From the NCBI GenBank assembly GCA_949292775.1, contig CASFBL010000003.1, forward strand, positions 1 to 64,000: DNA of 64,000 nucleotides, given 5' to 3'. Origin of the DNA: an uncultured Eubacteriales bacterium. GTDB lineage: Bacteria; Bacillota; Clostridia; Oscillospirales; Acutalibacteraceae. Position 1 is the first letter of the stretch. Every line of letters begins with the position of its first letter. Positions 1 to 8,417 of the stretch are shown here, one piece after another. A program made the translations under genes and the position numbers. The notes below the pieces were generated by a model. That model was not told the origin of the DNA, did not search any database, and worked only from the letters and a program-made list of their open reading frames with translations.

Positions 1-1912
1 CATCGACCATATCGGCAATCTTATTGGGGTTGTCTATAACAATCTCGCGCGCGGTCTCTTCGCCGAGATAGGCAAATTCCGCCAGCATTTCGTCGGTGGT
101 TCGGAAATACAGCGGTGCCTGATTGTCTGCATCGGTAAAGCCCTGCGCCGCCATTAAAATGGCGCGATATTTTGCGTCCTCCGGGTCGATAAAATGCACA
201 TCGCAGGTTGCAACAACCGGTTTGCCGAGTTTGTCTGCAATCGCAATAATTTTGCGGTTGATATTTTCAATGTCTGCTTCGCAGGTGATTTTGTCAAACT
301 CGCGGTTGCGCTCCGGATTTTTGGAAGCCGGGTCGCTGTGCGCCGCAATCATAAAGCGGTTATTGCCCGTGGGCTGAATTTCCAGATAGTCGTAAAACCG
401 CGCAATTTCAAGGATTTCTTCTTCCGGGCGTTCTTCCAAAACAGCTCTGTAAAGTTCGCCGGCTTCACAAGCGGAGCCAATAATCAAGCCCTCGCGGTGT
501 TTGATAAGTTCAGACTTCGGCGTGCGCGGCCGCTTGTAATAATAGTCAATATTCGACTTTGAAATGAGCTGATACAGGTTTTTAAGCCCGGTTAAGTTCT
601 TGACCAAAATAATTTGGTGGTAAGAACGCAAATCCTTATAGGATTTTTCGGGTTCTTTCAAGTCATCGATAAAATAAGCTTCCACGCCATAGATGATTTT
701 GATTTTGCCCTTGGCGGCGTTCATCGCATCGGGGAATGCCTGCGCACAGCCGTGGTCGGTAATGGCAATGGCTTTGTGCCCCCATTTAATGGCACGTTCC
801 ACCAGCTTTTTGGCGGGGGTCATGCCGTCCATTTGCGACATGTTGGTATGTAAATGCAATTCCACGCGCTTTTGGGGCGCATTGTCTTGTTTTTCAATTT
901 TTTCCACGGTGCTGATTGCGCGCGGATCGATGACATATTCATGGCGGAAGGTGTCAAATTTGACCTCACCGGACATTAAGATATAGACCCCGTTGTGGAG
1001 CTTATCTAAAAGCTCGTCGCTCTGCTCAATCTTTACAACCATAGAAACCATAAACGAATAGGTTTCGTCGGTAATGTAAAAGGTGATGATTTTATGCTTG
1101 CCCTTTTTGCTGGTGCGCTCCTCAAAGCAGAACACACGCCCCCAGACAACCACCGGAACGGTTTCCATATCGTTTTCCGGCAGTTCAATGTCTTCTATGG
1201 GCATTGGCTCTTTGCGGATGATATTGCCGTAAATGGGTCGGACGCTTTCAAGATAATAACCGATGCCCTCTTTGACAATATGCTCCACCGGCGCACTCTC
1301 TGCATTGTCTTTGGGTTTTTCTTTTTTCACAACCGCGCCGGGGGCGTATTTCTGCTCCACAGCCGCAGCGGCTGCACGCGCATGCTCGGCTTTATCAATG
1401 CTTTGCTGCACAGACTGCAACTCGCCTGCAATATCCACCGCTTCTTCGGAAAAATGCGCCTGAAGTCGCACGCCGAAGCGCTCTAACAAAAAGTCTTCAA
1501 CCGCGCGGACACAGCCCGCCTGTTCCAAAATTTCAAGCCCGCCGTGCATAAGTCGCACGAAAACGCCTGTCTCATCTATTTTCCAATCACTGCCATCTAA
1601 AAAGCCATTAGTAACAGCGACGGTCTTTTTTAGGTGCGCGATGATTTCCTGCGCATAATCGGCCGTGCACAATAACTTGTCAAAGCGCGGTTCAATCGAA
1701 AGGCGCACACTGCCGCCGAACTGCGCGGTAATCACAGACGCAATTTCACGAAGCATTCTGTCGGAAACCAAACGCGGAAAACGCACGAAAGCTGTCAGCC
1801 GCCCGGTCTCGGTATCATTGGACAGCGAGAGCACTTGGGCTTCTGACAGCGCCTGTTCGTATTTTTGGAGCGAGTCTTTACATTCGCAAAAAAGTTCAAA
1901 AAAGGTAGCCAT
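1..1912 (-). CDS. polC: DNA polymerase III alpha subunit, PolC type (partial, N-terminal 637 residues)
   Basis: Replicative DNA polymerase of low-GC Gram-positives, carrying its own 3'-5' exonuclease. Translating the minus strand from the ATG at 1912 gives one open frame to the window edge. It contains an OB-fold-type segment (VWGRVFCFEERTSKKGKHK) and then the start of the PHP domain (VELHLHTNMSQMDGMTPAKK, later AIAITDHGCAQAFPDA). This order, an N-terminal region, OB fold, then PHP in which the exonuclease is embedded, is that of PolC and not DnaE. The exonuclease and polymerase domains lie outside the window. AGGA precedes the start by 7 bases. It is the last visible gene of the pyrH operon, 42 bases after ispG. 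Confidence 0.95.
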   Translation of the reverse strand, partial: MATFFELFCECKDSLQKYEQALSEAQVLSLSNDTETGRLTAFVRFPRLVSDRMLREIASVITAQFGGSVRLSIEPRFDKLLCTADYAQEIIAHLKKTVAVTNGFLDGSDWKIDETGVFVRLMHGGLEILEQAGCVRAVEDFLLERFGVRLQAHFSEEAVDIAGELQSVQQSIDKAEHARAAAAAVEQKYAPGAVVKKEKPKDNAESAPVEHIVKEGIGYYLESVRPIYGNIIRKEPMPIEDIELPENDMETVPVVVWGRVFCFEERTSKKGKHKIITFYITDETYSFMVSMVVKIEQSDELLDKLHNGVYILMSGEVKFDTFRHEYVIDPRAISTVEKIEKQDNAPQKRVELHLHTNMSQMDGMTPAKKLVERAIKWGHKAIAITDHGCAQAFPDAMNAAKGKIKIIYGVEAYFIDDLKEPEKSYKDLRSYHQIILVKNLTGLKNLYQLISKSNIDYYYKRPRTPKSELIKHREGLIIGSACEAGELYRAVLEERPEEEILEIARFYDYLEIQPTGNNRFMIAAHSDPASKNPERNREFDKITCEADIENINRKIIAIADKLGKPVVATCDVHFIDPEDAKYRAILMAAQGFTDADNQAPLYFRTTDEMLAEFAYLGEETAREIVIDNPNKIADMVD

Positions 1913-1954
1913 TCGTATTCCTGTTTCTATGTAATCTTCTTATTTTCACTAAAA

Positions 1955-3007
1955 TTATAACTTTTCAATTTCGGCAATCAGCTCGTCGACAATTTGGTCT
2001 TCCGGCACTTTTCTTAAAATTTCACCGTGCCGGAACAGAAGGCCGCAGTGGTCGCCGCCCGCAATGCCGATGTCGGCTTCGCGCGCTTCGCCCGGGCCGT
2101 TGACGATGCAGCCCATGACCGCCACAGTAATGGGCTTATTGCAGCCCTGCAAACGGCGTTCGACTTCATTGGCAAGGCCTATCAAATCAATTTTCGTTCT
2201 GCCGCAGGTCGGACAGGAAACGATGCGCGGGCAGTCGGTTTTTAAGCCCACAGCCTTAAGAATATCAAACCCCGCCGCCACTTCGCGAACCGGGTCGGCA
2301 GTCATCGACACGCGGATGGTGTCGCCGATGCCGTCTAACAGCAACGCACCGATGCCGGCCGCAGATTTAATCAGCGCCATACGCTCCGTTCCGGCTTCTG
2401 TAACGCCCAAATGCAGCGGGTAATCGCAAAGGGTTGCAATTTTCCGATAAGCCGCGACCATGCGGGAAACATCGGAGGATTTAATCGAGATGACAATATC
2501 ATTAAAATCGAATTTTTCCAGCAGCGCGGCGTGCCGCATTGCGCTTTCGCAAAGGGCGTCGGGCGTGGGCGAACCGTATTTTGCCAGCAAATCTTTCTCG
2601 AGTGAGCCGGAGTTAACGCCGATTCGAATTGGAACATTGTATAACCTGCAGGCGTCTGCCACCGCTTTGATTCTGTCTTCAGAGCCAATATTACCGGGGT
2701 TAATGCGAATTTTATCAACGCCCGCGGCCACGCTTTCGAGTGCGCATTTATAGTCAAAGTGAATGTCGGCAACGACCGGAATGGAAACCGCTTCTTTCAC
2801 CGCCGCAAGGGTTTTGACAGCATCTGTATTGGGTACGGTCAGGCGCACGATTTCGCACCCGGCCTTTTCCAGCTCTACTGCCTGGCGCACATTGCCCTCG
2901 ACATCTTCCGCCGGGACATTCAGCATCGACTGCACGCTGATTTTTGCGCTGCCGCCGATTGTAAGGTTGCCAGCCTTTACAGCTCTTGAAACTCTGCGTT
3001 GTGCCAT
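1955..3007 (-). CDS. ispG: 4-hydroxy-3-methylbut-2-en-1-yl diphosphate synthase (flavodoxin)
   Basis: MEP-pathway [4Fe-4S] enzyme converting ME-cPP to HMBPP for isoprenoid synthesis. At 350 residues it has the short bacterial form: a TIM-barrel N-terminal part (VVADIHFDYKCALESVAAG, IRINPGNIG) and a C-terminal cluster domain with CPTCGRTKIDL and GCIVNGPGEAREADIG, which hold the three cluster cysteines. The start has GGAAGG upstream. It sits between rseP (26-base gap) and polC, with dxr two genes upstream, so two MEP-pathway steps share this operon. Confidence 0.97.
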   Translation of the reverse strand: MAQRRVSRAVKAGNLTIGGSAKISVQSMLNVPAEDVEGNVRQAVELEKAGCEIVRLTVPNTDAVKTLAAVKEAVSIPVVADIHFDYKCALESVAAGVDKIRINPGNIGSEDRIKAVADACRLYNVPIRIGVNSGSLEKDLLAKYGSPTPDALCESAMRHAALLEKFDFNDIVISIKSSDVSRMVAAYRKIATLCDYPLHLGVTEAGTERMALIKSAAGIGALLLDGIGDTIRVSMTADPVREVAAGFDILKAVGLKTDCPRIVSCPTCGRTKIDLIGLANEVERRLQGCNKPITVAVMGCIVNGPGEAREADIGIAGGDHCGLLFRHGEILRKVPEDQIVDELIAEIEKL

Positions 3008-3033
3008 AGGTTTTCCTTCCTTTCTGTTTTCTG

Positions 3034-4104
3034 CTATGCGCCGCGAATAATGCGCGCAATATCGTTATAAGTGACAAACACCATTAAAAGCAGAAGCAGT
3101 GCAAGCCCCGCGGCGTGCACATAACCCTCATATTTCGGGTTAATGGGCTTTCTGCGAATCGCTTCAACGGTCAAGAACAAGAATCTGCCGCCGTCCAGCG
3201 CCGGAAGCGGCAGCAAATTTGCCACGCCGACATTGATGGTGATAAACGCCATAATGGTCAAAAGGTTGGTGAGACTCCCCGAAGAGACCGCCTGTGCGGT
3301 CACATCGGCGATGATATCCACCGTGCCGACAGGCCCCGCAAGCTCCGACATGCCGTAGCGCCCGGTGACGAGGTCAAACACACTCAACCACACCATGCGG
3401 ACAATCGAAGCGGACTGGGTAAAGGCGTTTTTCACAATATTCAAAAACCCCGGCTGTTCGCCGATGATGATGAAATCATATTGAATCAGCGTGACGCCGT
3501 CCTGCTCTTGTGTGGCAAAATGCACATCATTGAGCGTCACCTTTTCGCCGTCGCGCTCAACAACAAAGTCAAACACGCCGTCCTGACTGCGGCTCATCAA
3601 AAAGGACAAATCCAATTCTGACCAGACATGATGCCCGTCGATTTCTAAGAAACGGTCGCCCGCCTGCAAGCCATATTGCGAGCTCACAGCATCGGGGTAA
3701 AACTCTTTAATGGTGTTCGTACCGATAAGGTCCGTTGAAGTCGTAAGCAGGAGCACCATTAAAATAAAGCCTAAAATCAGGTTCATCAGCGCGCCGGCAA
3801 CAACGATAATCATTTTCTGCCAAACCGGTTTCTTATTAAACGCATGTGCATCTTCACTGGCAGTGTCTTCGCCCTCCATGGCGACATAACCGCCAATGGG
3901 GAACAGCCGAACCGCATAAAGCGTGTCGCCTTTTTTCTTCTTAAACAGGGCGGGTCCCATACCGAGTGAAAACTCGTTGACCTTGACTTTAAAGAGTTTT
4001 GCACAGGTAAAATGCCCGCACTCGTGAATCATAATAATGACGCCGAAAAACAAAAGCGCAAACAAAATCGGCCACGCCTTGCTCCAAAGCTCTGATGCTG
4101 TCAT
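3034..4104 (-). CDS. rseP: RIP zinc metalloprotease RseP (site-2 protease)
   Basis: Intramembrane metalloprotease that cleaves transmembrane anti-sigma factors or signal peptides. The zinc motif HExxH is present as IMIHECGHFTCAKL in the first membrane helix. A PDZ-like segment follows (QYGLQAGDRFLEIDGHHVW), then the second catalytic region NLLPLPALDGGRFLFL (the LDG motif). Length matches the single-PDZ Firmicute form. The start is uncertain. The frame is open back to a GTG at 4125, but that codon overlaps the only good Shine-Dalgarno (AAGAGG at 4125-4130), so I prefer the ATG at 4104; a TTG at 4110 is also possible. It lies directly behind dxr, the usual Firmicute arrangement. Confidence 0.94.
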   Translation of the reverse strand: MTASELWSKAWPILFALLFFGVIIMIHECGHFTCAKLFKVKVNEFSLGMGPALFKKKKGDTLYAVRLFPIGGYVAMEGEDTASEDAHAFNKKPVWQKMIIVVAGALMNLILGFILMVLLLTTSTDLIGTNTIKEFYPDAVSSQYGLQAGDRFLEIDGHHVWSELDLSFLMSRSQDGVFDFVVERDGEKVTLNDVHFATQEQDGVTLIQYDFIIIGEQPGFLNIVKNAFTQSASIVRMVWLSVFDLVTGRYGMSELAGPVGTVDIIADVTAQAVSSGSLTNLLTIMAFITINVGVANLLPLPALDGGRFLFLTVEAIRRKPINPKYEGYVHAAGLALLLLLMVFVTYNDIARIIRGA

Positions 4105-4128
4105 ACTCAATAAAATGGCTCTCACCTC

Positions 4129-5271
4129 TTACATACTCGCGACGGATTCGCGCGCCCAGCGATCCATTTCCAAAATATCCTCTAAAGTGTAGCGTTCCTT
4201 CTGCGGCGCGGTTTCAAGCACACGCCCTACGCGTTCGGCAATTTCTAAAAAGCCGATTTCGCCGCGGCGGAACATGGCGTTCGCCTGTTCATTTGCGGAA
4301 TTGACCGCCGCCGGGAACAGTCCCCCTTTATTTATTGCAGTTCTGCAAAGATTTATGCATTGGAAGGTCTCATAATCCGGTTCAAAGAAAGTAAGCTTTC
4401 CGATTTCAGAAAGGGAAAGCGCACCGACCGGCGACTCAAAACGCTCCGGATAAGTCAGCGCATATTGAATGGGAATGCGCATATCGGGAAGTCCCAGCTG
4501 CGCAATGACGGAATTGTCGGTATATTCAACCGCCGAATGCACAATACTTTCGCGGTGGACAACGATTTGCACATCCTGCGGGCGAACGCTGAAAAGCCAA
4601 ACGGCTTCTATGAGTTCAAGCCCTTTGTTCATCATTGTAGCGGAATCGACGGTGATTTTTGCGCCCATTTCCCAGTTCGGGTGCTTGAGTGCATCGGCGA
4701 CAGTGACTTTTTCGAGTTCTTTTTGGGTCTTGCCGAAAAACGGGCCGCCGGACGCTGTTAAAATAATGCTCTTCAGCGCCGCGTTGGTCGGCCGCCCCTG
4801 CAACGCCTGAAAAATCGCAGAATGCTCAGAGTCAACCGGCAAAATTGCAACGCCGTTCTTTTTCGCCGCTTCCATAACCAGCTGCCCGCCGGCCACCAGC
4901 GTTTCTTTATTGGCAAGCGCGAGCTTCTTTTTCGCATCTATCGCAGCAAGCGTGGGTTCTAACCCCGCCATGCCCACGACCGAATTGAGCACGGTATCTG
5001 CGCCTTCCGCCCGGGCACAGGCACAAACGCCCTCCATGCCGGAAAGCACCTTCGTATTTGTATCCGCCACACGCACTTTTAAGTCAGAAGCCGCCTTTTC
5101 GCTCACCATGGCGACTGTCTGCGGGTGGAATTCACGAATTTGCGCTTCCATGCGCTCGACATCCGAATAAGCAGTCAAAGCCTTGACGGTATACCCGCGC
5201 ATGCGGGCAACATCAAGACTTTGTGTACCGATAGAACCTGTGGAGCCTAATATAGATAAACTCTTAGTCAT
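4129..5271 (-). CDS. dxr: 1-deoxy-D-xylulose-5-phosphate reductoisomerase
   Basis: Second step of the MEP isoprenoid pathway: NADPH-dependent rearrangement and reduction of DXP. The Rossmann motif GSTGSIGTQSLDVAR is at the N terminus. LANKETLVAGGQLV, the metal-site segment DSEHSAIFQ, the flexible-loop ASGGPFFG and MMNKGLELIEAVWLF are all present and intact. At 380 residues it is standard length. Its ATG overlaps the cdsA stop by one base (TAATG), implying coupled translation. Confidence 0.98.
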   Translation of the reverse strand: MTKSLSILGSTGSIGTQSLDVARMRGYTVKALTAYSDVERMEAQIREFHPQTVAMVSEKAASDLKVRVADTNTKVLSGMEGVCACARAEGADTVLNSVVGMAGLEPTLAAIDAKKKLALANKETLVAGGQLVMEAAKKNGVAILPVDSEHSAIFQALQGRPTNAALKSIILTASGGPFFGKTQKELEKVTVADALKHPNWEMGAKITVDSATMMNKGLELIEAVWLFSVRPQDVQIVVHRESIVHSAVEYTDNSVIAQLGLPDMRIPIQYALTYPERFESPVGALSLSEIGKLTFFEPDYETFQCINLCRTAINKGGLFPAAVNSANEQANAMFRRGEIGFLEIAERVGRVLETAPQKERYTLEDILEMDRWARESVASM

Positions 5272-6134
5272 TAAAATACATTCCTTGTGAGAAGAATCGA
5301 CGCATACAGCGCCGTCAGCACAAACAGCGCGCTATCAAAGCGATCCATAACGCCGCCGTGGCCGGGGAAGAGCTTCCCAAAATCCTTCACGCCGAAGTTG
5401 CGCTTCATAACAGAGGCGGTAAGGTCGCCGCACATGCCGACTACAGACAGAACAGCGGAAAGGATGATCACTTCAAGATAAGTCACGCTATGTACGGTAA
5501 AGAAGAACTTGTCAAACACCGTGAACAAGATGACGCAGGAAAGCACGGCACCAACTACGCCGCCGACAGCGCCTTCCACGGTCTTTTTGGGGCTGATTTT
5601 GGGGCAGAGCTTGTGTTTGCCCAAAAAGCGCCCGGTGAAATAAGCGAAGGTATCGGAAAGCCAGGCGCAGAACAGACCGAACAAAATGAAGAACAGCCCG
5701 TGATGCCCGTCAAACTCGTCGGGGAAAGTGCTATCCACATCGTTGAGCATGATGAGCGTTGAAAAGCCCCACGGCACAAAGGTGGTTGCAATAATGACCG
5801 TAGCCACATCTTCAAACTTCGTGTGGTCGTAGTCGGTCAGCATCAAAATGAACAAAAGCAGAATATAAATTGCCAGCACCACAGTCACAGGGATAACGAT
5901 GCCTTTTGAAGCGAGCTCCGGTGCGTATTCATAATAAAACGGCACCAACGCGGAAAACACGAGGCTTACTGCCATAACCGCTTTGTTTTTGACCTGCACG
6001 CACTTTTCGATTTCATAAGCGGCAAGCACAGTAAAGAATGCCAGCACAACCGACAAAAGCGGTGTGTTTCTAAATACGATGACGGTGATGGCGACCAAAG
6101 CGCCGATCACGCCTACGATGATTCGTTTAAGCAT
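5271..6134 (-). CDS. cdsA: Phosphatidate cytidylyltransferase (CDP-diglyceride synthase)
   Basis: Makes CDP-diacylglycerol from phosphatidic acid and CTP, feeding phospholipid synthesis at the membrane. The 287-residue protein is strongly hydrophobic with about seven to eight membrane segments. It ends in the family signature S-x-x-K-R-x4-K-D-x-G-x2-F-P-x-H-G-G-x-x-D-R, seen as SVMKRNFGVKDFGKLFPG followed by HGGVMDR. GGAGG precedes the ATG. Position between uppS and dxr is the conserved order. Confidence 0.97.
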   Translation of the reverse strand: MLKRIIVGVIGALVAITVIVFRNTPLLSVVLAFFTVLAAYEIEKCVQVKNKAVMAVSLVFSALVPFYYEYAPELASKGIVIPVTVVLAIYILLLFILMLTDYDHTKFEDVATVIIATTFVPWGFSTLIMLNDVDSTFPDEFDGHHGLFFILFGLFCAWLSDTFAYFTGRFLGKHKLCPKISPKKTVEGAVGGVVGAVLSCVILFTVFDKFFFTVHSVTYLEVIILSAVLSVVGMCGDLTASVMKRNFGVKDFGKLFPGHGGVMDRFDSALFVLTALYASILLTRNVF

Positions 6135-6166
6135 GAAATGCCTCCATAATTTCTCTTTCTTTTTCC

Positions 6167-6901
6167 TTACACACCGCCGAAACGCCGGTTGCGGTGTTCA
6201 AAGGCGCGGAGCGCTTCCACAAAATCCGCTTCCGTGAAATCGGGCCAGAGAATATCGGAATACCAGAATTCCGCATAGGCGGACTGCCACAGCAAAAAGT
6301 TGGAAAGGCGGTATTCGCCGCTCGGCCGGATGATTAAGTCGGGGTCAGGAAGTCCCGCCGTATAAAGGTGGTCGGAGATCATACTTTCTGTAATATCTTT
6401 GGCTTTTAATTTGCCTTTTTCCACCTGCTTTGCAATTTCCTGCACGCTGTGGACGATTTCCTGCCGGCCGCCGTAGTTAATGGCAATGTTTAAAATAACA
6501 TGGTCTTTTTTGCGGGTGATGCGTTCACTGTACCCCATCATGCGCAGAATATCCTGCGGGATGCCTGTGCGGTCACCGATAAAGTTGACCTTAATCCCCT
6601 TTTCTTCGTTTTCCGCCTTGCGCTCGTCAAGCTCGCGCAGATATTCGCGGAACAAATCCATGATTGCGGCAACTTCTTCAGGCGGGCGTTTCCAGTTTTC
6701 GGTGGAAAACGCGTAAAAAGTCAGGCAAGAAATGCCGAGATCCCCGGCAAACTCGCCAATGCGCCGAAAGGTTTTGGCACCCTCAATATGCCCTTTGTAG
6801 CGCGGCAAGCCACGCTGTTTCGCCCAGCGCCCGTTGCCGTCCATAATAATGCCGACATGCTTCGGCAAAACCGAAAACTGCGGTAAATCCTTTTTGTCCA
6901 T
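6167..6901 (-). CDS. uppS: Isoprenyl transferase (undecaprenyl diphosphate synthase)
   Basis: Cis-prenyltransferase making the C55 lipid carrier for peptidoglycan and other wall polymers. Motifs: VGIIMDGNGRWAKQRG with the catalytic Asp, LTFYAFSTENWKRP, and the IPP-binding segment DLIIRPSGEYRLSNFLLWQS. The start is set at the ATG at 6901 (MDKKDLPQFS) because the in-frame GTG at 6907 lies in the AGGAG ribosome binding site. This gives 244 residues, normal for the family. Confidence 0.97.
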   Translation of the reverse strand: MDKKDLPQFSVLPKHVGIIMDGNGRWAKQRGLPRYKGHIEGAKTFRRIGEFAGDLGISCLTFYAFSTENWKRPPEEVAAIMDLFREYLRELDERKAENEEKGIKVNFIGDRTGIPQDILRMMGYSERITRKKDHVILNIAINYGGRQEIVHSVQEIAKQVEKGKLKAKDITESMISDHLYTAGLPDPDLIIRPSGEYRLSNFLLWQSAYAEFWYSDILWPDFTEADFVEALRAFEHRNRRFGGV

Positions 6902-6928
6902 AAGCACTCCTGCTCGGTTCGGCAGCCG

Positions 6929-7483
6929 TTAGATTTCCATAATATCCTTTTCTTTGCTGTCAACCATTTCATCGATTTTTTTGATGAATTTGTCGGTGAT
7001 TTTCTGCATTTTGTCTTCGCCGTCATGCAGATCATCTTCGGTGATTTCGCTGTCTTTTTTCAGCTTTTTGAGTTTTTCCATACAGTCGCGGCGAATGGAG
7101 CGCACCGCAACCTTGGCCTCTTCGCCGAATTTGCTGACATCTTTCGCCAGCAGCTTTCTCTTTTCTTCGGTGAGCGGCGGGAAAATAAGGCGGATGACTT
7201 TGCCGTCATCCTGCGGATTGACGCCGAGGTCAGAAGCCTGAATTGCCTTTTCAATGGTGGAAATGGTGCTGACATCCCACGGCTGAATCACCAAAATTCT
7301 GCCTTCGGAAACGGAGACCGCTGCCATCTGCTGAATCGGCGTGGGAACACCGTAGTAATCCACAGAGATTTTGTCGAGCAGAGAAACCGTAGCGCGGCCC
7401 GCACGCATAGAAGCGAATTCATTGTGCAGGGATTTCAGGGTTTTTTCCATTTTTTCGTTTGCGTAATCAAATACCTCTTGCAT
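6929..7483 (-). CDS. frr: Ribosome recycling factor
   Basis: Splits post-termination ribosomes together with EF-G. The protein has 184 residues and is collinear with the family, with the conserved FASMRAGRATVSLLDKI, YYGVPTPIQQMAAVSVSEGR, and PPLTEEKRKLLAKDV blocks. The second half is charged and helical. The start follows a strong GGAGG. It is immediately downstream of pyrH, as in most bacteria. Confidence 0.98.
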   Translation of the reverse strand: MQEVFDYANEKMEKTLKSLHNEFASMRAGRATVSLLDKISVDYYGVPTPIQQMAAVSVSEGRILVIQPWDVSTISTIEKAIQASDLGVNPQDDGKVIRLIFPPLTEEKRKLLAKDVSKFGEEAKVAVRSIRRDCMEKLKKLKKDSEITEDDLHDGEDKMQKITDKFIKKIDEMVDSKEKDIMEI

Positions 7484-7506
7484 AATTATTCCTCCGGTAG
7501 TTTGGT

Positions 7507-8211
7507 TTATTTTACAATGGTGCCTATATTTTCGCCCTTGGCCGCCCGAACGATGTTTTCCGGGTCGGACAGGTTAAATACCAAAATCGGGATGCCGTTG
7601 TCGCGGCAGAGAGACGCTGCTGTGGCATCCATGACCGCAAGGCCATTGCTGAGCACTTCGGTGTGGCTCAAGGTGTCATATTTTACTGCGTCGGCGTACT
7701 TATTCGGGTCTTTATCATAAACGCCGTCTACATTTGTCGCTTTGAAGATGATGTCCGCGTCAATTTCTGCCGCACGAAGTGCCGCTGCGGTGTCGGTCGA
7801 GAAGAACGGGTTGCCCGTGCCGCAGCCGAAAATAACGACTCTGCCTTTTTCGAGATGACGAATCGCGCGGTTGCGGATGTAAGGCTCGGCAACTTGACGC
7901 ATCTCAATGGCTGTTTGGACACGCACTTCCAAGCCGTACTGCTCGAGCGCATCGGCAAGCGCCAAAGAGTTCATGGCTGTTGCGAGCATGCCGATATGGT
8001 CCGCACGCGTTCTGTCCATATCTCCGGAAGAACGACCTCTCCAGAAATTGCCGCCGCCGACCACAAGCCCGATTTGCACACCGAGCTTTGCGCAGGCGTT
8101 GACCCATTTGCAAATATCCTGCACGGTGTCAAAATCAATCCCATGCCCTTGGCTGCCCGCGAGCACCTCCCCGGAAAGTTTTAACAGAATGCGTTTATAA
8201 ACAGCTTCCAT
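7507..8211 (-). CDS. pyrH: UMP kinase
   Basis: Phosphorylates UMP to UDP; allosterically controlled in bacteria. Amino-acid-kinase fold with [12 protein letters not shown] at the N terminus, [30 protein letters not shown] and the ATP-side segment [18 protein letters not shown]. The frame extends back to a TTG at 8226, but that codon is inside the GGAGGAAA ribosome binding site, so the ATG at 8211 ([10 protein letters not shown]) is chosen. First gene of the eight-gene operon. rpsB and tsf, usual upstream neighbours, are absent here. Confidence 0.98.
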   Translation of the reverse strand: MEAVYKRILLKLSGEVLAGSQGHGIDFDTVQDICKWVNACAKLGVQIGLVVGGGNFWRGRSSGDMDRTRADHIGMLATAMNSLALADALEQYGLEVRVQTAIEMRQVAEPYIRNRAIRHLEKGRVVIFGCGTGNPFFSTDTAAALRAAEIDADIIFKATNVDGVYDKDPNKYADAVKYDTLSHTEVLSNGLAVMDATAASLCRDNGIPILVFNLSDPENIVRAAKGENIGTIVK

Positions 8212-8275
8212 GACGATTTCCTCCAAAATCCGGCCGCACCAAAAGCGCGAAAACCTTACTTTTTTTATCTTATTT

Positions 8276-8304
8276 ATTTTATCGTATAAAGGGCTTTCTG
8301 TAAA
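8276..8304 (-). promoter_or_regulatory. Sigma-A-type promoter of the pyrH operon
   Basis: On the minus strand TTTACA, a 17-base spacer and TAAAAT. It lies about 65 bases upstream of the pyrH start codon in the AT-rich divergent region and is the only good promoter for the operon down to polC. Confidence 0.65.
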
Positions 8305-8353
8305 GATATTTTTCCGAAAAAAGCGCCTTTAAAAACACGCTTTCAGACAGAAT

Positions 8354-8382
8354 TTGACGAATCGGCAAAAAGAGTATATAAT
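8354..8382 (+). promoter_or_regulatory. Sigma-A-type promoter of the nahK-like gene
   Basis: TTGACG, a 17-base spacer and a perfect TATAAT, about 35 bases before the gene. One of the strongest promoter matches in the window. Confidence 0.8.
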
Positions 8383-8417
8383 AAAAAAACTTATTTCATA
8401 AGAAAGGCGTGTTCTTT

